Assembly: GCA_945903545.1 (NCBI GenBank)
Contig: CAMDOO010000012.1
Location: forward strand, 1-52,610
Reading direction: 5' to 3'
DNA length: 52,610 nucleotides
Origin: Opitutus sp. GAS368
Lineage (GTDB): Bacteria; Verrucomicrobiota; Verrucomicrobiia; Opitutales; Opitutaceae
Shown here one piece after another: positions 8,226-18,550 of the stretch (the first letter of the stretch is position 1; every line of letters begins with the position of its first letter). Made by a program: the position numbers and the translations under genes. Below the pieces are notes generated by a model that was given only the letters and a program-made list of their open reading frames with translations, searched no databases and was not told the DNA's origin.

Positions 8226-11200
8226 TCAGCGCCCGCCGCCGAAGCTGTAGGTGCCGGTCAGCTTGTAGCTGATCGGTTCCTTGAGGCGGCTGGCGAGACT
8301 GGGCAGTGGGGCCCGGTTCGGCAGGGTCAGATTGCCGCCCGGCTGGCGTGAGGCGGCACCGGAGTTGGGTCCACGTGAGGCGTCAACGAAGTCCACGCCC
8401 CGATCATTGATCGGATTGGAGACGACGAGGTTGACGGCAAGGCTCGTGCGGTTCTTCAGCTGGAAGGTGTACGCCAAGGTTGCGGTCGTCTTGTATGATC
8501 CCTTCAGGTAAGTGAAGTCGTTGCCGTCGACGCTCGGGTCGTCGATGGCAGTCGGGATCGGACTATTCGGGTCCAGGATGGTCCGGTTGGCCAAGGTGGC
8601 GAACGGAGTGGAGCCCTGCCACTGCACGCCACCACCCATGCGCAGGCCGCGCGCCACGCCCGACTGGAGCGTGTAGTCGATGAATCCATTGATCACCGGC
8701 TGGTTCGGCTGACGCAGATCACGCGAGGTGTTCATGCTCTGGTAGTTGATCCAGATGTTGTTGTACGCATTGACCGCCTGCTGCTGGTCGAGCAGCGGCC
8801 CCGTGATGGTTGCATTGACCACCGCCAGGCCCGGGGCGTTCGGGGCACCGATCGGCTTTTGGGACGTGTCGAGCCGGCCGCCCGCATCCTGGAGGATCGT
8901 CAGGAATTCATCGGCATGGTCCGGGACATAGGCCTTGGAGAGCACGAAGTTGTTGGAGTTGGTCGTGAAGCCCCAGCCGCCGTTGAGCGTCAGGCGCATG
9001 CCGCGGAACAGATTGGCGCCGATTTCAACCTCGCGGCCATCGCTTCGGTTGTCGCGGTAATCGCCGTTGCCCGGGAGGTCCTCGAGGCCGATCGCATTGC
9101 GTCCGGACGCGCTGCTGTCGCTGTCGTCGAAGCGGTTCGACTGGTAGAGCGAGTTGATCGGCGCTGCCACGGGGGCGGTCGCGGTGTTGTTCTTCCGGGT
9201 GTTCTTGTAGTAGTTCAACCGCAGGGTGAGGTTGCCCTTGAACAGCCGGAGATTCGTACCCATGTCGTAGCCGAAGGCGTCCGTGGGCTTGATCTTGTCG
9301 AAGTTGATGTCGAGGGCCGTCGAGCTGGGCGGCGTGTAGCTCGTGCTGTAGTTGAGGTACGGTGCGAACCACTTGGTGGCGTTCCAGACGATGCCGACGT
9401 TCTTCGAGTTGCTGTACGAACGCCGCGAGGGGGCGTTGTAGTCGTTCCGGAAACGCTCATTGGCGAAGATCGGATTCCGGATCGACAGGCCGCTGACCGG
9501 ATCCGTCGTGCGCGGCCGGGAGGTCGCGAGCACCGGCTTGGTGGAGGTCACGGCACCCGTTGAGGTGTTCTTCTGGATGTAGGTCATCGTGAAGTAGTCC
9601 TTCGGGGCATCGGGCAGGTAGAAGGCCGTCATCGCATCCCAGTTAGCGGGGAGATCGCCATCACCCACTCCGGACTTGCGGTCGCGGAAAGCGAAGGCGC
9701 GGCGATAATCGCCGGTGACGACGAACATGTTGTCGAAGTACTTGGCTTGGACGTGGGCGAGGTAGAAACGGTCCTGGTCGAAGCCCTTGCTCAGGCCCGA
9801 GCCGCCGACGCCCTGGGCGCGGCCCAGGATCATGCGGGGCTTGGCCACGGTGGTCGGCATGATCACCGGGGCGTTGGCATTGGTCCAATCGACGTTGCCC
9901 GTGTAGTTCAGTGTGCTTGGGATGTAGTAGGTCTTGACCGGGTCATACCAGTTGGTGCGGATGCGGAGCGTGTCGCTCGCGACCCACCGGCGCGGGTCGG
10001 CGTTCTGCGCCGCGACCAGCACATAGGGGACGGTCTGCGTGTCGCGCTGGGAGGCGCCGCCCTGAAAGTTGAAGCTGTAGTTACCCCACTTCTTCAGGTC
10101 CAGGTTGGTGTAGGCCACGGTGAGACGGACGCCTTGGTCGGCGGTGTAGTCGTTACGGGGGCCCGGATTCAGCGAGGTGTACGGCTCGAGGAAGTGCCGG
10201 TTCGGGGTGCCATCGGGGCTCAGCTGGTTGACGTCGATGAACTCATTGCGGCCGCCCTCGGGGGTGCCGCCGCTCGGTTGATCGAAAGTCTGCTGGGCGG
10301 AGTGGACCCGGTTGATGTCACCGCTCAAGTCCACGAACAGGTTCTGCCCGACGCGCTGGGTCAGGGTCGTCTGCAGGCCCTTGGCCCAGCTCCAGGTGGT
10401 GGGGGTGTCGATCGTGCCCGTGAAGCGGTAGCTCGGGGAACGGAATAGGGAGTTTTCCTCGGCCCGATACCACATGTCGGCCGGGAGGCCCTGCTTGGTG
10501 GTCTTGTAATGGGTCTGACGGCCAATGCCAAACGAGGGCTGGATCTGGCCGTTGCCCTGCAGGGGCAGGGAGCCGTTGCCGGCGCGGACGAAGTACTGCC
10601 CGTTGGGGGCGCTCCGGGACCAGAGCGGGGTGCGGCTGGTCTGGTCAGCCTTCACCGTGACTGGCTGATTCTGGTAGTTCATCAGCGTGCCGGTATGGAG
10701 GTCGGCCATGAGGAAGACGCCGGCGAGGCGGGTGATGCCGTTCGGTTCACCGTTGAATGTCAGGCCCACGCTGCCGGTGATCGGGTTGACGCCGAAAATC
10801 TGGCTGCCGCCCGAGGAGGTGGCTCCCACGGTCGCGTTGCTGGAGTACATGGCGTTGGTGATGGGGCCGCGGAAAACGGTCACACCATCCCAGCCGGAGG
10901 CATGGTCGTCGTAGCCATTGCCGACCACGTGGGCCTGCTTCATCTCGTGCGAGACATCCAGGCTGAAGTCGGTCGTGTTCGTAATCTTCCACGTCAGCGT
11001 GCCGGAGAGCCCGCGGGTGGTGAAGGACTCGCGCTGGCGCCAGCCATCACCATTGAGGGCGACCGCGTTGAGGCGGATGCCCACCCGCTCGGAGATCGGG
11101 CGGTTGTAGTCGATCGTGGCCCGCTGGTAGTTCCAGGAACCGGTCACAACGGAGATGACAGTCTTCGCCGCATCGAGGCGGGCCTTCTTGGTCTGGGTGC

Positions 11201-11912
11201 TGGAGATGCCGCCGAGGCCGCCGCCACCCGAGCCGCCGCCGAAGAGCGCCGCGTTCGGCCCGCGGCCGAAGTCGAAGCTCTCGACGTTGTAGCTGTCGTT
11301 GATCTGGTTGGCCGTCTGGAACGAGTTGCGCTGCGTGCCGGTGCCGCTCTCGGCCCCGGTGCTGACCACCTGGCCGCGCTGGAAGTACTGCTGCGAGCTG
11401 TTGTTGGTCAGGCCGCCGTTGTTCGTCGAGAGGAAGCTCTGGTTGGTCGCCCAGGCGGCCGCCTCACCCATGTCCGTGAGGCCGAGGGCCTCGATGAACT
11501 CGCGGTTGATGATAGAATAGGAAACGGGCGTGTCAGCCAGGTTCACCTTCATGCGGGCCGTCGTGCCGACGGATCCGGTCTGGAAGCCGCGGTCCGTGTC
11601 CGACGTAACTTCGAAGGGGCTCAGTTTGATCACATCGCCCGTGGACTTGGCGTCCGCGTCGATCCTCGCCTGTTCGTCGGCATCGATGAACCCGTTGGCG
11701 TTCTTGTCGTACTTGGCCAGCGTGTCGGCGCTGACCGAGGGGGCGGGTGCCACCTGCGCGTCGAGGCGCGCCAGGGACAGGAGGATCAGCCCTCCCAGCG
11801 CGCCCCAAGAGGGCCACTGGCGGGTGATTCGATTCAGTTGGGTCAAAGCGGGAACGAAATGTCCCCGGGCGGATCTGCTGTCAGTTCCTGTGAACCTATT
11901 TTGGCAGTTCAT
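8226..11912 (-). CDS. TonB-dependent outer-membrane receptor with N-terminal EF-hand loop
   Basis: I place the start at 11912 (MNCQNRF), just before the signal-anchor-like hydrophobic stretch WGALGGLILLSLARLDAQ. The frame stays open upstream but looks non-coding. The product is 1228 residues. After the signal peptide comes a canonical 12-residue EF-hand loop, DKNANGFIDADE (69-80). Next is the motif LSPFEV (98-102), typical of Opitutaceae-type receptors. The plug domain has DTPVSYSIINREFI and FDFGRGPNAALFGGGSGG, a TonB-receptor plug signature. The rest is a long beta-barrel rich in aromatic strands, ending with GTYSFGGGR. Such receptors import bulky ligands, typically oligosaccharides or siderophores, using TonB-ExbBD energy. 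No SusD-like partner or TonB gene is adjacent. The ligand is unknown; it could be saccharide given the local esterases, which is inference. Confidence 0.9.
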   Translation of the reverse strand: MNCQNRFTGTDSRSARGHFVPALTQLNRITRQWPSWGALGGLILLSLARLDAQVAPAPSVSADTLAKYDKNANGFIDADEQARIDADAKSTGDVIKLSPFEVTSDTDRGFQTGSVGTTARMKVNLADTPVSYSIINREFIEALGLTDMGEAAAWATNQSFLSTNNGGLTNNSSQQYFQRGQVVSTGAESGTGTQRNSFQTANQINDSYNVESFDFGRGPNAALFGGGSGGGGLGGISSTQTKKARLDAAKTVISVVTGSWNYQRATIDYNRPISERVGIRLNAVALNGDGWRQRESFTTRGLSGTLTWKITNTTDFSLDVSHEMKQAHVVGNGYDDHASGWDGVTVFRGPITNAMYSSNATVGATSSGGSQIFGVNPITGSVGLTFNGEPNGITRLAGVFLMADLHTGTLMNYQNQPVTVKADQTSRTPLWSRSAPNGQYFVRAGNGSLPLQGNGQIQPSFGIGRQTHYKTTKQGLPADMWYRAEENSLFRSPSYRFTGTIDTPTTWSWAKGLQTTLTQRVGQNLFVDLSGDINRVHSAQQTFDQPSGGTPEGGRNEFIDVNQLSPDGTPNRHFLEPYTSLNPGPRNDYTADQGVRLTVAYTNLDLKKWGNYSFNFQGGASQRDTQTVPYVLVAAQNADPRRWVASDTLRIRTNWYDPVKTYYIPSTLNYTGNVDWTNANAPVIMPTTVAKPRMILGRAQGVGGSGLSKGFDQDRFYLAHVQAKYFDNMFVVTGDYRRAFAFRDRKSGVGDGDLPANWDAMTAFYLPDAPKDYFTMTYIQKNTSTGAVTSTKPVLATSRPRTTDPVSGLSIRNPIFANERFRNDYNAPSRRSYSNSKNVGIVWNATKWFAPYLNYSTSYTPPSSTALDINFDKIKPTDAFGYDMGTNLRLFKGNLTLRLNYYKNTRKNNTATAPVAAPINSLYQSNRFDDSDSSASGRNAIGLEDLPGNGDYRDNRSDGREVEIGANLFRGMRLTLNGGWGFTTNSNNFVLSKAYVPDHADEFLTILQDAGGRLDTSQKPIGAPNAPGLAVVNATITGPLLDQQQAVNAYNNIWINYQSMNTSRDLRQPNQPVINGFIDYTLQSGVARGLRMGGGVQWQGSTPFATLANRTILDPNSPIPTAIDDPSVDGNDFTYLKGSYKTTATLAYTFQLKNRTSLAVNLVVSNPINDRGVDFVDASRGPNSGAASRQPGGNLTLPNRAPLPSLASRLKEPISYKLTGTYSFGGGR

Positions 11913-12457
11913 TTTGGTATTGGGTTTCGGTTTCAATCTATCAATCAAACGGCACCTTGATCGCGTCGACGAACGCCGGGCTGCGGCGGGCGGCAATACG
12001 ATCAGGGTAAGGCAAAAGTCCCTTGGCAGGGGCAATTGAAGGGTGAGGTATGGGGTCGGGGGTCGCCTGAGCCCAGGGGCTGCCCAGGCAAGCGGTTGAA
12101 GAGATCTTAGATTCAAATGGAATTTCGCGCCATACCTTAGAAAATAGCATACATTACTTTAGGGTCATGATCAGGGGGGTAACATATGGCTCGCATTGCA
12201 CTTTCCAAGGAAAGGCCGCGTTTCAGGTCCGGGCGATTCGCCCACGCTGCCTGCGTGCGGGGTTGGCGGGACTGCTTGTCCGTCATGGGCTTGGCAAAGA
12301 CCGATCGCTGGAACGCGCGTTGGCCGGTGGAGGGCGGGCTAGGAGCGTTGGTTGGTCTTGCGGCTTTTGTGCTTTTCACCCGACGCCGCGCACCGCCGGG
12401 GAAATTGGGATGCACCGGCCATCCTGGGCTGCTTTCGCTGCCCTGCGTCTCAGGCGT
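11913..12457. other. Gene-free stretch between receptor and protease genes
   Basis: About 545 bases hold no reading frame that I can support on either strand; the open frames have no recognisable domain and overlap only non-coding sequence. The part around 12120-12185 is AT-richer than the rest (TTAGAAAATAGCATACATTA) and could hold the receptor promoter. I cannot point to a clear -35/-10 pair. Confidence 0.5.
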
Positions 12458-13288
12458 TCACTCGCTCCGACGCACCTCGATGATCGGGGGCTCCCGGTTT
12501 TCCGCCGTGGGTGGCAGATCATCGAGGATCGGTGGTTCACCGGCCTGGGCGGGAAACCGCGCCAGGATTTCCCGCCAATGCGCGTCCTCGATCTCCCGGC
12601 GACGGATGGCGCGATATTCGGCCTCGCCGGCGAAGAAGATGAAGGCGAAGAGCACCGCGGTGAGATAGGCCTGATATTGGAGGATCGCGATGCTGATCCC
12701 GACCACCGCGAGAAACTTGCCCACGGTCGCCGCCCAGAACGTGGCGCGCAGGTAAGGCATCACGGTCGCGAGCAGGGCGCGCAGGATCCGGCCGCCGTCC
12801 ATGGGGAAGACGGGGGCGAGATTGAAGCAGCCCATCCAGAGGTTCCAGTGCAACAACAGCTGGGAAAAACCAAGCGCCGTCGCCGGGTAGTCGTCGAGGG
12901 TCCAAAACGACCAGCGTCGCGGCAGGCCAACCGCGGTGAACAGGAGGGCGGAGATGACGAAGTTCACGGCGGGCCCGGCGATGGCGATCAGGAACTCCTC
13001 GCGCGGCCGGCGCGGCATCCGGTCGAACTCGGCCATCCCGCCGATCGGCATGAGCAGGATCCGCGGCACGCCGACCCCGAACATCCGGGCGGTGAAGGAG
13101 TGGCCGAGCTCGTGCAGCACGACGCAGGTGAAAAACACCACCAGCAACGCCACGCTCCAGCCCAGCCCGGCCCAGCCGTCGAGCTGCCAGCCCTCGAATC
13201 CCACGTAGGCCAGCAGGAGGAGGAAACTCCCGTGCAACGAGAGTTGGATTCCCCGGATTTTGAAGAGACGGAACGACCAGCGCAGCAT
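12458..13288 (-). CDS. Site-2-protease-type zinc metallopeptidase (M50 family)
   Basis: The 276-residue membrane protein has the intramembrane metalloprotease motif HELGH (H59, E60, H63) within [20 protein letters not shown]. The second zinc-ligand motif, [18 protein letters not shown], lies near residues 156-173. Several hydrophobic segments surround both. A hydrophilic C-terminal tail (about 60 residues) lacks a recognisable CBS or PDZ domain. Site-2 proteases cut membrane-spanning regulators such as anti-sigma factors or signal-peptide remnants. The gene is divergent from an NtrC-type regulator 93 bases away. That suggests but does not prove a regulatory link. The substrate is unknown. Confidence 0.9.
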   Translation of the reverse strand: MLRWSFRLFKIRGIQLSLHGSFLLLLAYVGFEGWQLDGWAGLGWSVALLVVFFTCVVLHELGHSFTARMFGVGVPRILLMPIGGMAEFDRMPRRPREEFLIAIAGPAVNFVISALLFTAVGLPRRWSFWTLDDYPATALGFSQLLLHWNLWMGCFNLAPVFPMDGGRILRALLATVMPYLRATFWAATVGKFLAVVGISIAILQYQAYLTAVLFAFIFFAGEAEYRAIRRREIEDAHWREILARFPAQAGEPPILDDLPPTAENREPPIIEVRRSE

Positions 13289-13380
13289 GCGGCACGCAAC
13301 ACCGCCCCGGTGGGTTTCGCCAGCATTCTCTGGGTGCGAAATCTGGACACCAGTCGGCCCGCCTGAAAGCGTTCCCGGGC

Positions 13381-14870
<1,490 letters not shown>

Positions 14871-14874
<4 letters not shown>

Positions 14875-15509
14875 GGCGCGAGAATTCGCACGTTTCGAAA
14901 AGCGATCCGGCCCGCCCGGGGATCGCGGACGCCTTCGTTGATCCGCAATCCGATCACCACCTGCTTCGCCGCCTTGACCCGGGAGAAATCGAAATCGAGC
15001 GAGCCGCTGCGCCATTGCCGGTCTAGGCCGTGGGCTTCGGGCACCGCAAATCGCGACCGCAGCGGGGAGAATCCGTTCCGGGGGTTGTCGGCCGATTCCG
15101 CGCCAACTTCAATCAGTCGGGAGCCGGCCGGACCGGAGTCGGACAGGGGAATGGCGTACACCGCGAACTGACCCGTCCCCTGGCTTGACTCCACCACGCT
15201 GTATTCGAATTCGATCCGACCTCGCCGCACGGGAAATAATTTGTTCGCCCCGACCTTCGAGGTGTCGGCGGTGCGCAGGGTCAGGATGACGCTGCCGGAA
15301 GCGACGCGGTCTATGGTCACGGACGTGGCGATTTCTCCGGCCGGCAGGTAACGCGGCCAGGTGGCGAAGTTATCCTCGAGGGAGGCATAGACCAGCCGCT
15401 GAGGGACGGCGGCAACCGGCCCCTCGGTTCTGCCGCAGCCGGCCAGGACGGCTCCCGAGACGGCGACGAGAAAGGGAATTGCGCACGGAGGAAAGGGAAG
15501 ACGGCTCAT
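14871..15509 (-). CDS. Lipoprotein of unknown function, last gene of the Cys-rich peptide operon
   Basis: The start at 15509 is chosen because it gives a clean lipoprotein signal sequence with lipobox VLAGC (C25) and a four-base ATGA overlap with the upstream glycosyltransferase stop. The product is 211 residues. After the lipidated cysteine the protein looks beta-rich, for example [19 protein letters not shown] and a final [13 protein letters not shown]. This resembles a jelly-roll or carbohydrate-binding-like sandwich, but I cannot name a family. Coupling to the operon suggests a role tied to the secreted peptide, for example an outer-membrane anchor, receptor or self-protection protein; that is inference. 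It ends tail-to-tail with the NtrC-type gene. Confidence 0.78.
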
Positions 15510-16738
15510 GGCGAAGCGACCGCGAAGGCCCGGTTTTTTTGGTGATGTTGCTGGCAGGTCGTCTCGATGAAGGCGGTCAGGTTCATCAAGTCCTGGGCTG
15601 GGTGCATGTGGCTGCCGACGGTCTGCGAACGCAGCCGGTAGGAAGGCTGATGCAGCAGGCCGGCCAGGTGGTGTGCCGCCGTGTCGGCGTTGAAGCACTC
15701 CGGTGGGACGACTCGGGCGACCCCGAGGCGCCGCATCAGTTCGGCGTTCACGGGCTGGCCAAAGACGCGGGGCACCACCAACTGGGGCACGCCGTGGTAG
15801 AGGGCGAGGGCGCTCGTTCCGATTCCTCCGTGATGCACGAGGGCGGCGGCATTCGTCAGCAGGCGCTCCAGTGGGATAAATCGTTCGCAGCGGAACCAGG
15901 GAGGGACGATCGCGCGCAGGGAGGCATCCGTGGCTCCCAGCAGGATGCCCTCGGCGTCCAGGCGCCGGCAGATTTCAATGCAGGTGCGTCGGTATGCTTC
16001 CTCCCAAGCCGCCACGGTTCCGGTGGTCCCGGTGACAAAAACGAGGAGCGGCCGCGCGCCGGCGGGACGTTCGCGGGGTGATTTCACTGCCTCCAGAATG
16101 AAGCCGAACGCGCGGGTGGTCTGAAGGCGGGTGCCCTGACCCACAATCCAGGCCGGCCAAAGCCCGAGCCGGGGAAGTCGGGGCAAAATCGAGCGACTGA
16201 GCCGAACGATCTGGCTGGGTCCCGAATTCCAGCCCCGGTTGCGCAGCCGACTCTCCCAGGAGCGGTAGATCCCGGCACTCAGATTCGATTGGGGACGGCC
16301 GAAGGGAAGCTGTTCAGGCAGCCGCCAGTGGCGCGGCACGGGTACGTCCGTGACGAGGCGCATGCACGGCATGTTCCAGCGGGAATGGCAGTAGAGGTCC
16401 GCCCAGGCGAAGGGGCGATCGACGCTGAGGATCGCGGGAAACCGGGGCGCCGATTGCGCGACCGCAGCCAGGAGCCGTTCGTTCCAGTTGACGGCGTGCC
16501 GCTTGATGAACAAGGCCCGGTAGCGGGTGGAAAGAAGCGGCATGTCGCGGACAGCCGCCCGATGCCCGGACTCGTCCGCGCTGGGAAAGAAATCCAGACC
16601 GCTGGACACCGCCCGTTCCCGAAAGACCGGGGCGGCGACCAAGCCGACGCGATGCCCCCGGCTGCGGAGCGCGCCTCCCAGCCGGATGACGGGCATGACG
16701 TCGCCGCTGGTTCCAAATGAAGCGATGAGAAAGTCCAT
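15506..16738 (-). CDS. GT1-family glycosyltransferase (UDP-glycosyltransferase / MGT-like)
   Basis: The 410-residue protein has a GT-B fold. The N-terminal half begins MDFLIASFGTSGDVMPVIRL, typical of acceptor-binding domains of GT1 enzymes that glycosylate lipids, sterols or natural products. The C-terminal half has the donor-binding signature HHGGIGTSALALYHGVPQLV and PRVFGQPVNAELM. GT1 enzymes transfer a sugar from a nucleotide-sugar to small hydrophobic acceptors, or rarely to peptides. It lies nine bases after the ABC-permease-like gene and overlaps the lipoprotein gene by four bases, so it belongs to the operon. Whether its acceptor is the Cys-rich peptide, a lipid or another metabolite is unknown. 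Confidence 0.85.
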   Translation of the reverse strand: MDFLIASFGTSGDVMPVIRLGGALRSRGHRVGLVAAPVFRERAVSSGLDFFPSADESGHRAAVRDMPLLSTRYRALFIKRHAVNWNERLLAAVAQSAPRFPAILSVDRPFAWADLYCHSRWNMPCMRLVTDVPVPRHWRLPEQLPFGRPQSNLSAGIYRSWESRLRNRGWNSGPSQIVRLSRSILPRLPRLGLWPAWIVGQGTRLQTTRAFGFILEAVKSPRERPAGARPLLVFVTGTTGTVAAWEEAYRRTCIEICRRLDAEGILLGATDASLRAIVPPWFRCERFIPLERLLTNAAALVHHGGIGTSALALYHGVPQLVVPRVFGQPVNAELMRRLGVARVVPPECFNADTAAHHLAGLLHQPSYRLRSQTVGSHMHPAQDLMNLTAFIETTCQQHHQKNRAFAVASP

Positions 16739-16747
16739 GAGAGAGCC

Positions 16748-17437
16748 TCAAAATCGGCGGAACGTGAAGCCGCCGATGGCAAACACCGTAACCACCAGCG
16801 CCGAGCAGAGCAGGGCGAGGATCCGGGAACGGATGGAAACGGCGGCAAACACGCCGATGGCGAGCCAAACGTCCCAGAGCAGCAGCATCGCGGGATGATC
16901 GAATCGCGGAATCGGGACACCGCGCACGCCGATGCCGTTGAACAGGGCGACGAAGCCGAGGCCATGCGCCAGAAGAGCGAAGACCGAACGCGAAAAGGGC
17001 AGAGTCGCGTGCAGGCAGAGCAGCAGAAGGGCAGGATAGATACTGATGGCGGAGCCGGAGGCGGCGGCAATTCTGTCGCCGGGGCCCGGCAGCAAAAGCA
17101 GGGGCACGCCAAAACCGATCGCGATGGCCGCTAGCTTCGCCCCGTAGATCGCGGCCGACGAGATGGGTTTGCCCACGGCGAACGAGCGGGCGTGCCACGG
17201 ACAATCAAGCGTCACGGCGGCAAGCGTTCCCAAGTAGGCAATGAACGTGGCGGAACCTGCGGCGTACTGGCCAAGCAGTCTCTCGGGCGCGGGCCAACCG
17301 ATGAGCGCGACCAGTCTGGAGAGAACCGAGGCCGCGGCGAGGCCCCAGACGCACGCGGCATACCCGCGGACATAGTACAGATCCTTTTTGACGAACGCCT
17401 CCAGGAAGCGGGCCGAGCCGTGGGAAAAGGCCCTCAT
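16748..17437 (-). CDS. Putative ABC transporter permease, polytopic membrane protein
   Basis: The 229-residue protein has about six hydrophobic segments, including ACVWGLAAASVLSRLVALIG near the N-terminus and ILALLCSALVVTVFAIGGF near the C-terminus. I recognise no family motif. Its ATG overlaps the stop of the ABC ATPase gene by four bases (17434-17437), which is typical of a permease paired with its ATPase. The size fits a single-polypeptide half of an ABC-2-like exporter. It is followed after nine bases by the glycosyltransferase. Function as the membrane part of an exporter or immunity pump for the operon's peptide is inference from context. Confidence 0.75.
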   Translation of the reverse strand: MRAFSHGSARFLEAFVKKDLYYVRGYAACVWGLAAASVLSRLVALIGWPAPERLLGQYAAGSATFIAYLGTLAAVTLDCPWHARSFAVGKPISSAAIYGAKLAAIAIGFGVPLLLLPGPGDRIAAASGSAISIYPALLLLCLHATLPFSRSVFALLAHGLGFVALFNGIGVRGVPIPRFDHPAMLLLWDVWLAIGVFAAVSIRSRILALLCSALVVTVFAIGGFTFRRF

Positions 17438-18066
17438 GGTATCACCACCATCCCGGACGCCACGCCCTCCGCATCCTCGTTCCGATGAGCACTATAAAGG
17501 ATTCCTCCGATGCCCTCGGCCCGCCAGGCCGCGAGGCGGGTTCGCAGGTAGCCGCGGCTGGACGTGTCGAGCGTCTCGAAGGGTTCATCGAGCACGAGAA
17601 AGCGGGCGCCGGAGGCGAAGGCGCAGGCGAGCCGGGCCTTCAGGCGCTGGCCGCGGGAGAGGGTCGCCAGCGTTTGGTCCATGGGCACAGCGGTGTCGGT
17701 GCAAAAGCGATGGGCGTCATCGTCGTTCCAAAGCCGATAGAGCGCGCGATGCACCACCGCGTATTGGCGGAACGTCAGGAAGTCATAGGGCGTCTCGGGC
17801 TCGATCACGCTGTATAAATCGCCGCAGGCCGTTGTTGGGTGCGCCGTCAGGTCCACGCCCAGCACGGAAACCGTGCCGCGATCCGGCCGCAGCAGTCCGC
17901 CGGCGATGCGCAGCAGCGTGGTCTTGCCGCGGCCGTTCTCGCCGAGGAGGGCGATCACCTGTCCCGGTTGGATCTTCAGGATAAAACGATCGAGCACGCG
18001 TCCGACCGGCCGCATCGACACGGTGATGTTATCCAATTGGGCGATGGCCGGAGGTTCAGGTTCCAT
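17434..18066 (-). CDS. ABC transporter ATP-binding protein
   Basis: The 210-residue protein is a single nucleotide-binding domain. Walker A is GENGRGKTT (42-50), with Arg in place of the more usual Ser or Ala. The ABC signature is LSRGQ (136-140) instead of LSGGQ. Walker B is FLVLDEP (156-162) and the switch histidine is in YSAHR. It should drive the neighbouring membrane protein with ATP. Its start lies inside the end of the MauE-like gene (11-base overlap), and it overlaps the permease by four bases. Stand-alone ATPases of this size typically serve ABC-2-type exporters, including those for peptides and for self-immunity. Confidence 0.92.
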   Translation of the reverse strand: MEPEPPAIAQLDNITVSMRPVGRVLDRFILKIQPGQVIALLGENGRGKTTLLRIAGGLLRPDRGTVSVLGVDLTAHPTTACGDLYSVIEPETPYDFLTFRQYAVVHRALYRLWNDDDAHRFCTDTAVPMDQTLATLSRGQRLKARLACAFASGARFLVLDEPFETLDTSSRGYLRTRLAAWRAEGIGGILYSAHRNEDAEGVASGMVVIP

Positions 18067-18550
18067 GGCGGTCGGGGGTTCCAGACTCGGTCACGACCGG
18101 GGCGTTATTGGCGCGGGTGCGCAGAAGGCTGACGACCGCGAGACCCAGCAGGCCGGCATTGCGGAGCACGTAGATGTATTGAGGCGAGGTCGCTGTGCTG
18201 CCGAAGGTGAAGCAGGGACAGCTGCTGGCGGGCCGGCCGGCCAGGCCAGTCTGGCCGGCGACGGCCACCTGGTAGACGAAAAAGACGGCGAACATCGCCA
18301 GCGACGCGCTTGCAGCCGTATCGTCATCGCCCCGATTCAGCACGAGCCTGATGCCCACCACCAGCTCGGCCGCGGGGAGGAGCATCGCGAGGGGCTTCCA
18401 TCCGGCCCACTGCAGGAAGGGGAGTACGGAGAAGGCGCGGACAAATTCCTCCAGATGGGTGAGCTTGGCGAGGGCGGCAAGCAGCAGCACGACGCCGAGC
18501 GCGATGCGCAGCAGCGACCGCAGCGAGGAAGGAATCAACGGGTTATTCAT
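18056..18550 (-). CDS. MauE/DoxX-like redox-associated membrane protein
   Basis: The 164-residue protein has four hydrophobic segments: SLLRIALGVVLLLAALAKL, a second around residues 50-68, a third around 82-100, and one near 126-144. A CxC pair, SCPCF (C111, C113), sits before the last segment, as in MauE-like proteins. MauE and its partner MauD are needed for correct disulfide formation in the methylamine dehydrogenase small subunit. A MauE-like protein encoded beside a secreted 8-cysteine peptide therefore suggests oxidative folding of that peptide; this is inference. The gene overlaps both neighbours (8 bases with the rhodanese, 11 with the ABC ATPase). Confidence 0.85.
   Translation of the reverse strand: MNNPLIPSSLRSLLRIALGVVLLLAALAKLTHLEEFVRAFSVLPFLQWAGWKPLAMLLPAAELVVGIRLVLNRGDDDTAASASLAMFAVFFVYQVAVAGQTGLAGRPASSCPCFTFGSTATSPQYIYVLRNAGLLGLAVVSLLRTRANNAPVVTESGTPDRHGT

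Noticed and set aside
10509-11960. Long plus-strand frames antisense to the TonB receptor
   Set aside because: They have no domain and overlap a receptor with unmistakable plug and barrel sequence.
11913-12116. N-terminal extension of the TonB receptor
   Set aside because: The 68 added residues are Pro/Arg-rich without a signal function. The start at 11912 gives a normal hydrophobic leader.
12137-12415. A 92-codon minus-strand frame
   Set aside because: It lacks any domain, is Arg/Pro-rich, and has no ribosome-binding or neighbour support.
12167-13366. A 399-codon plus-strand frame across the gap and the M50 protease gene
   Set aside because: The last two-thirds is antisense to the HELGH protease, and the first part lacks coding character.
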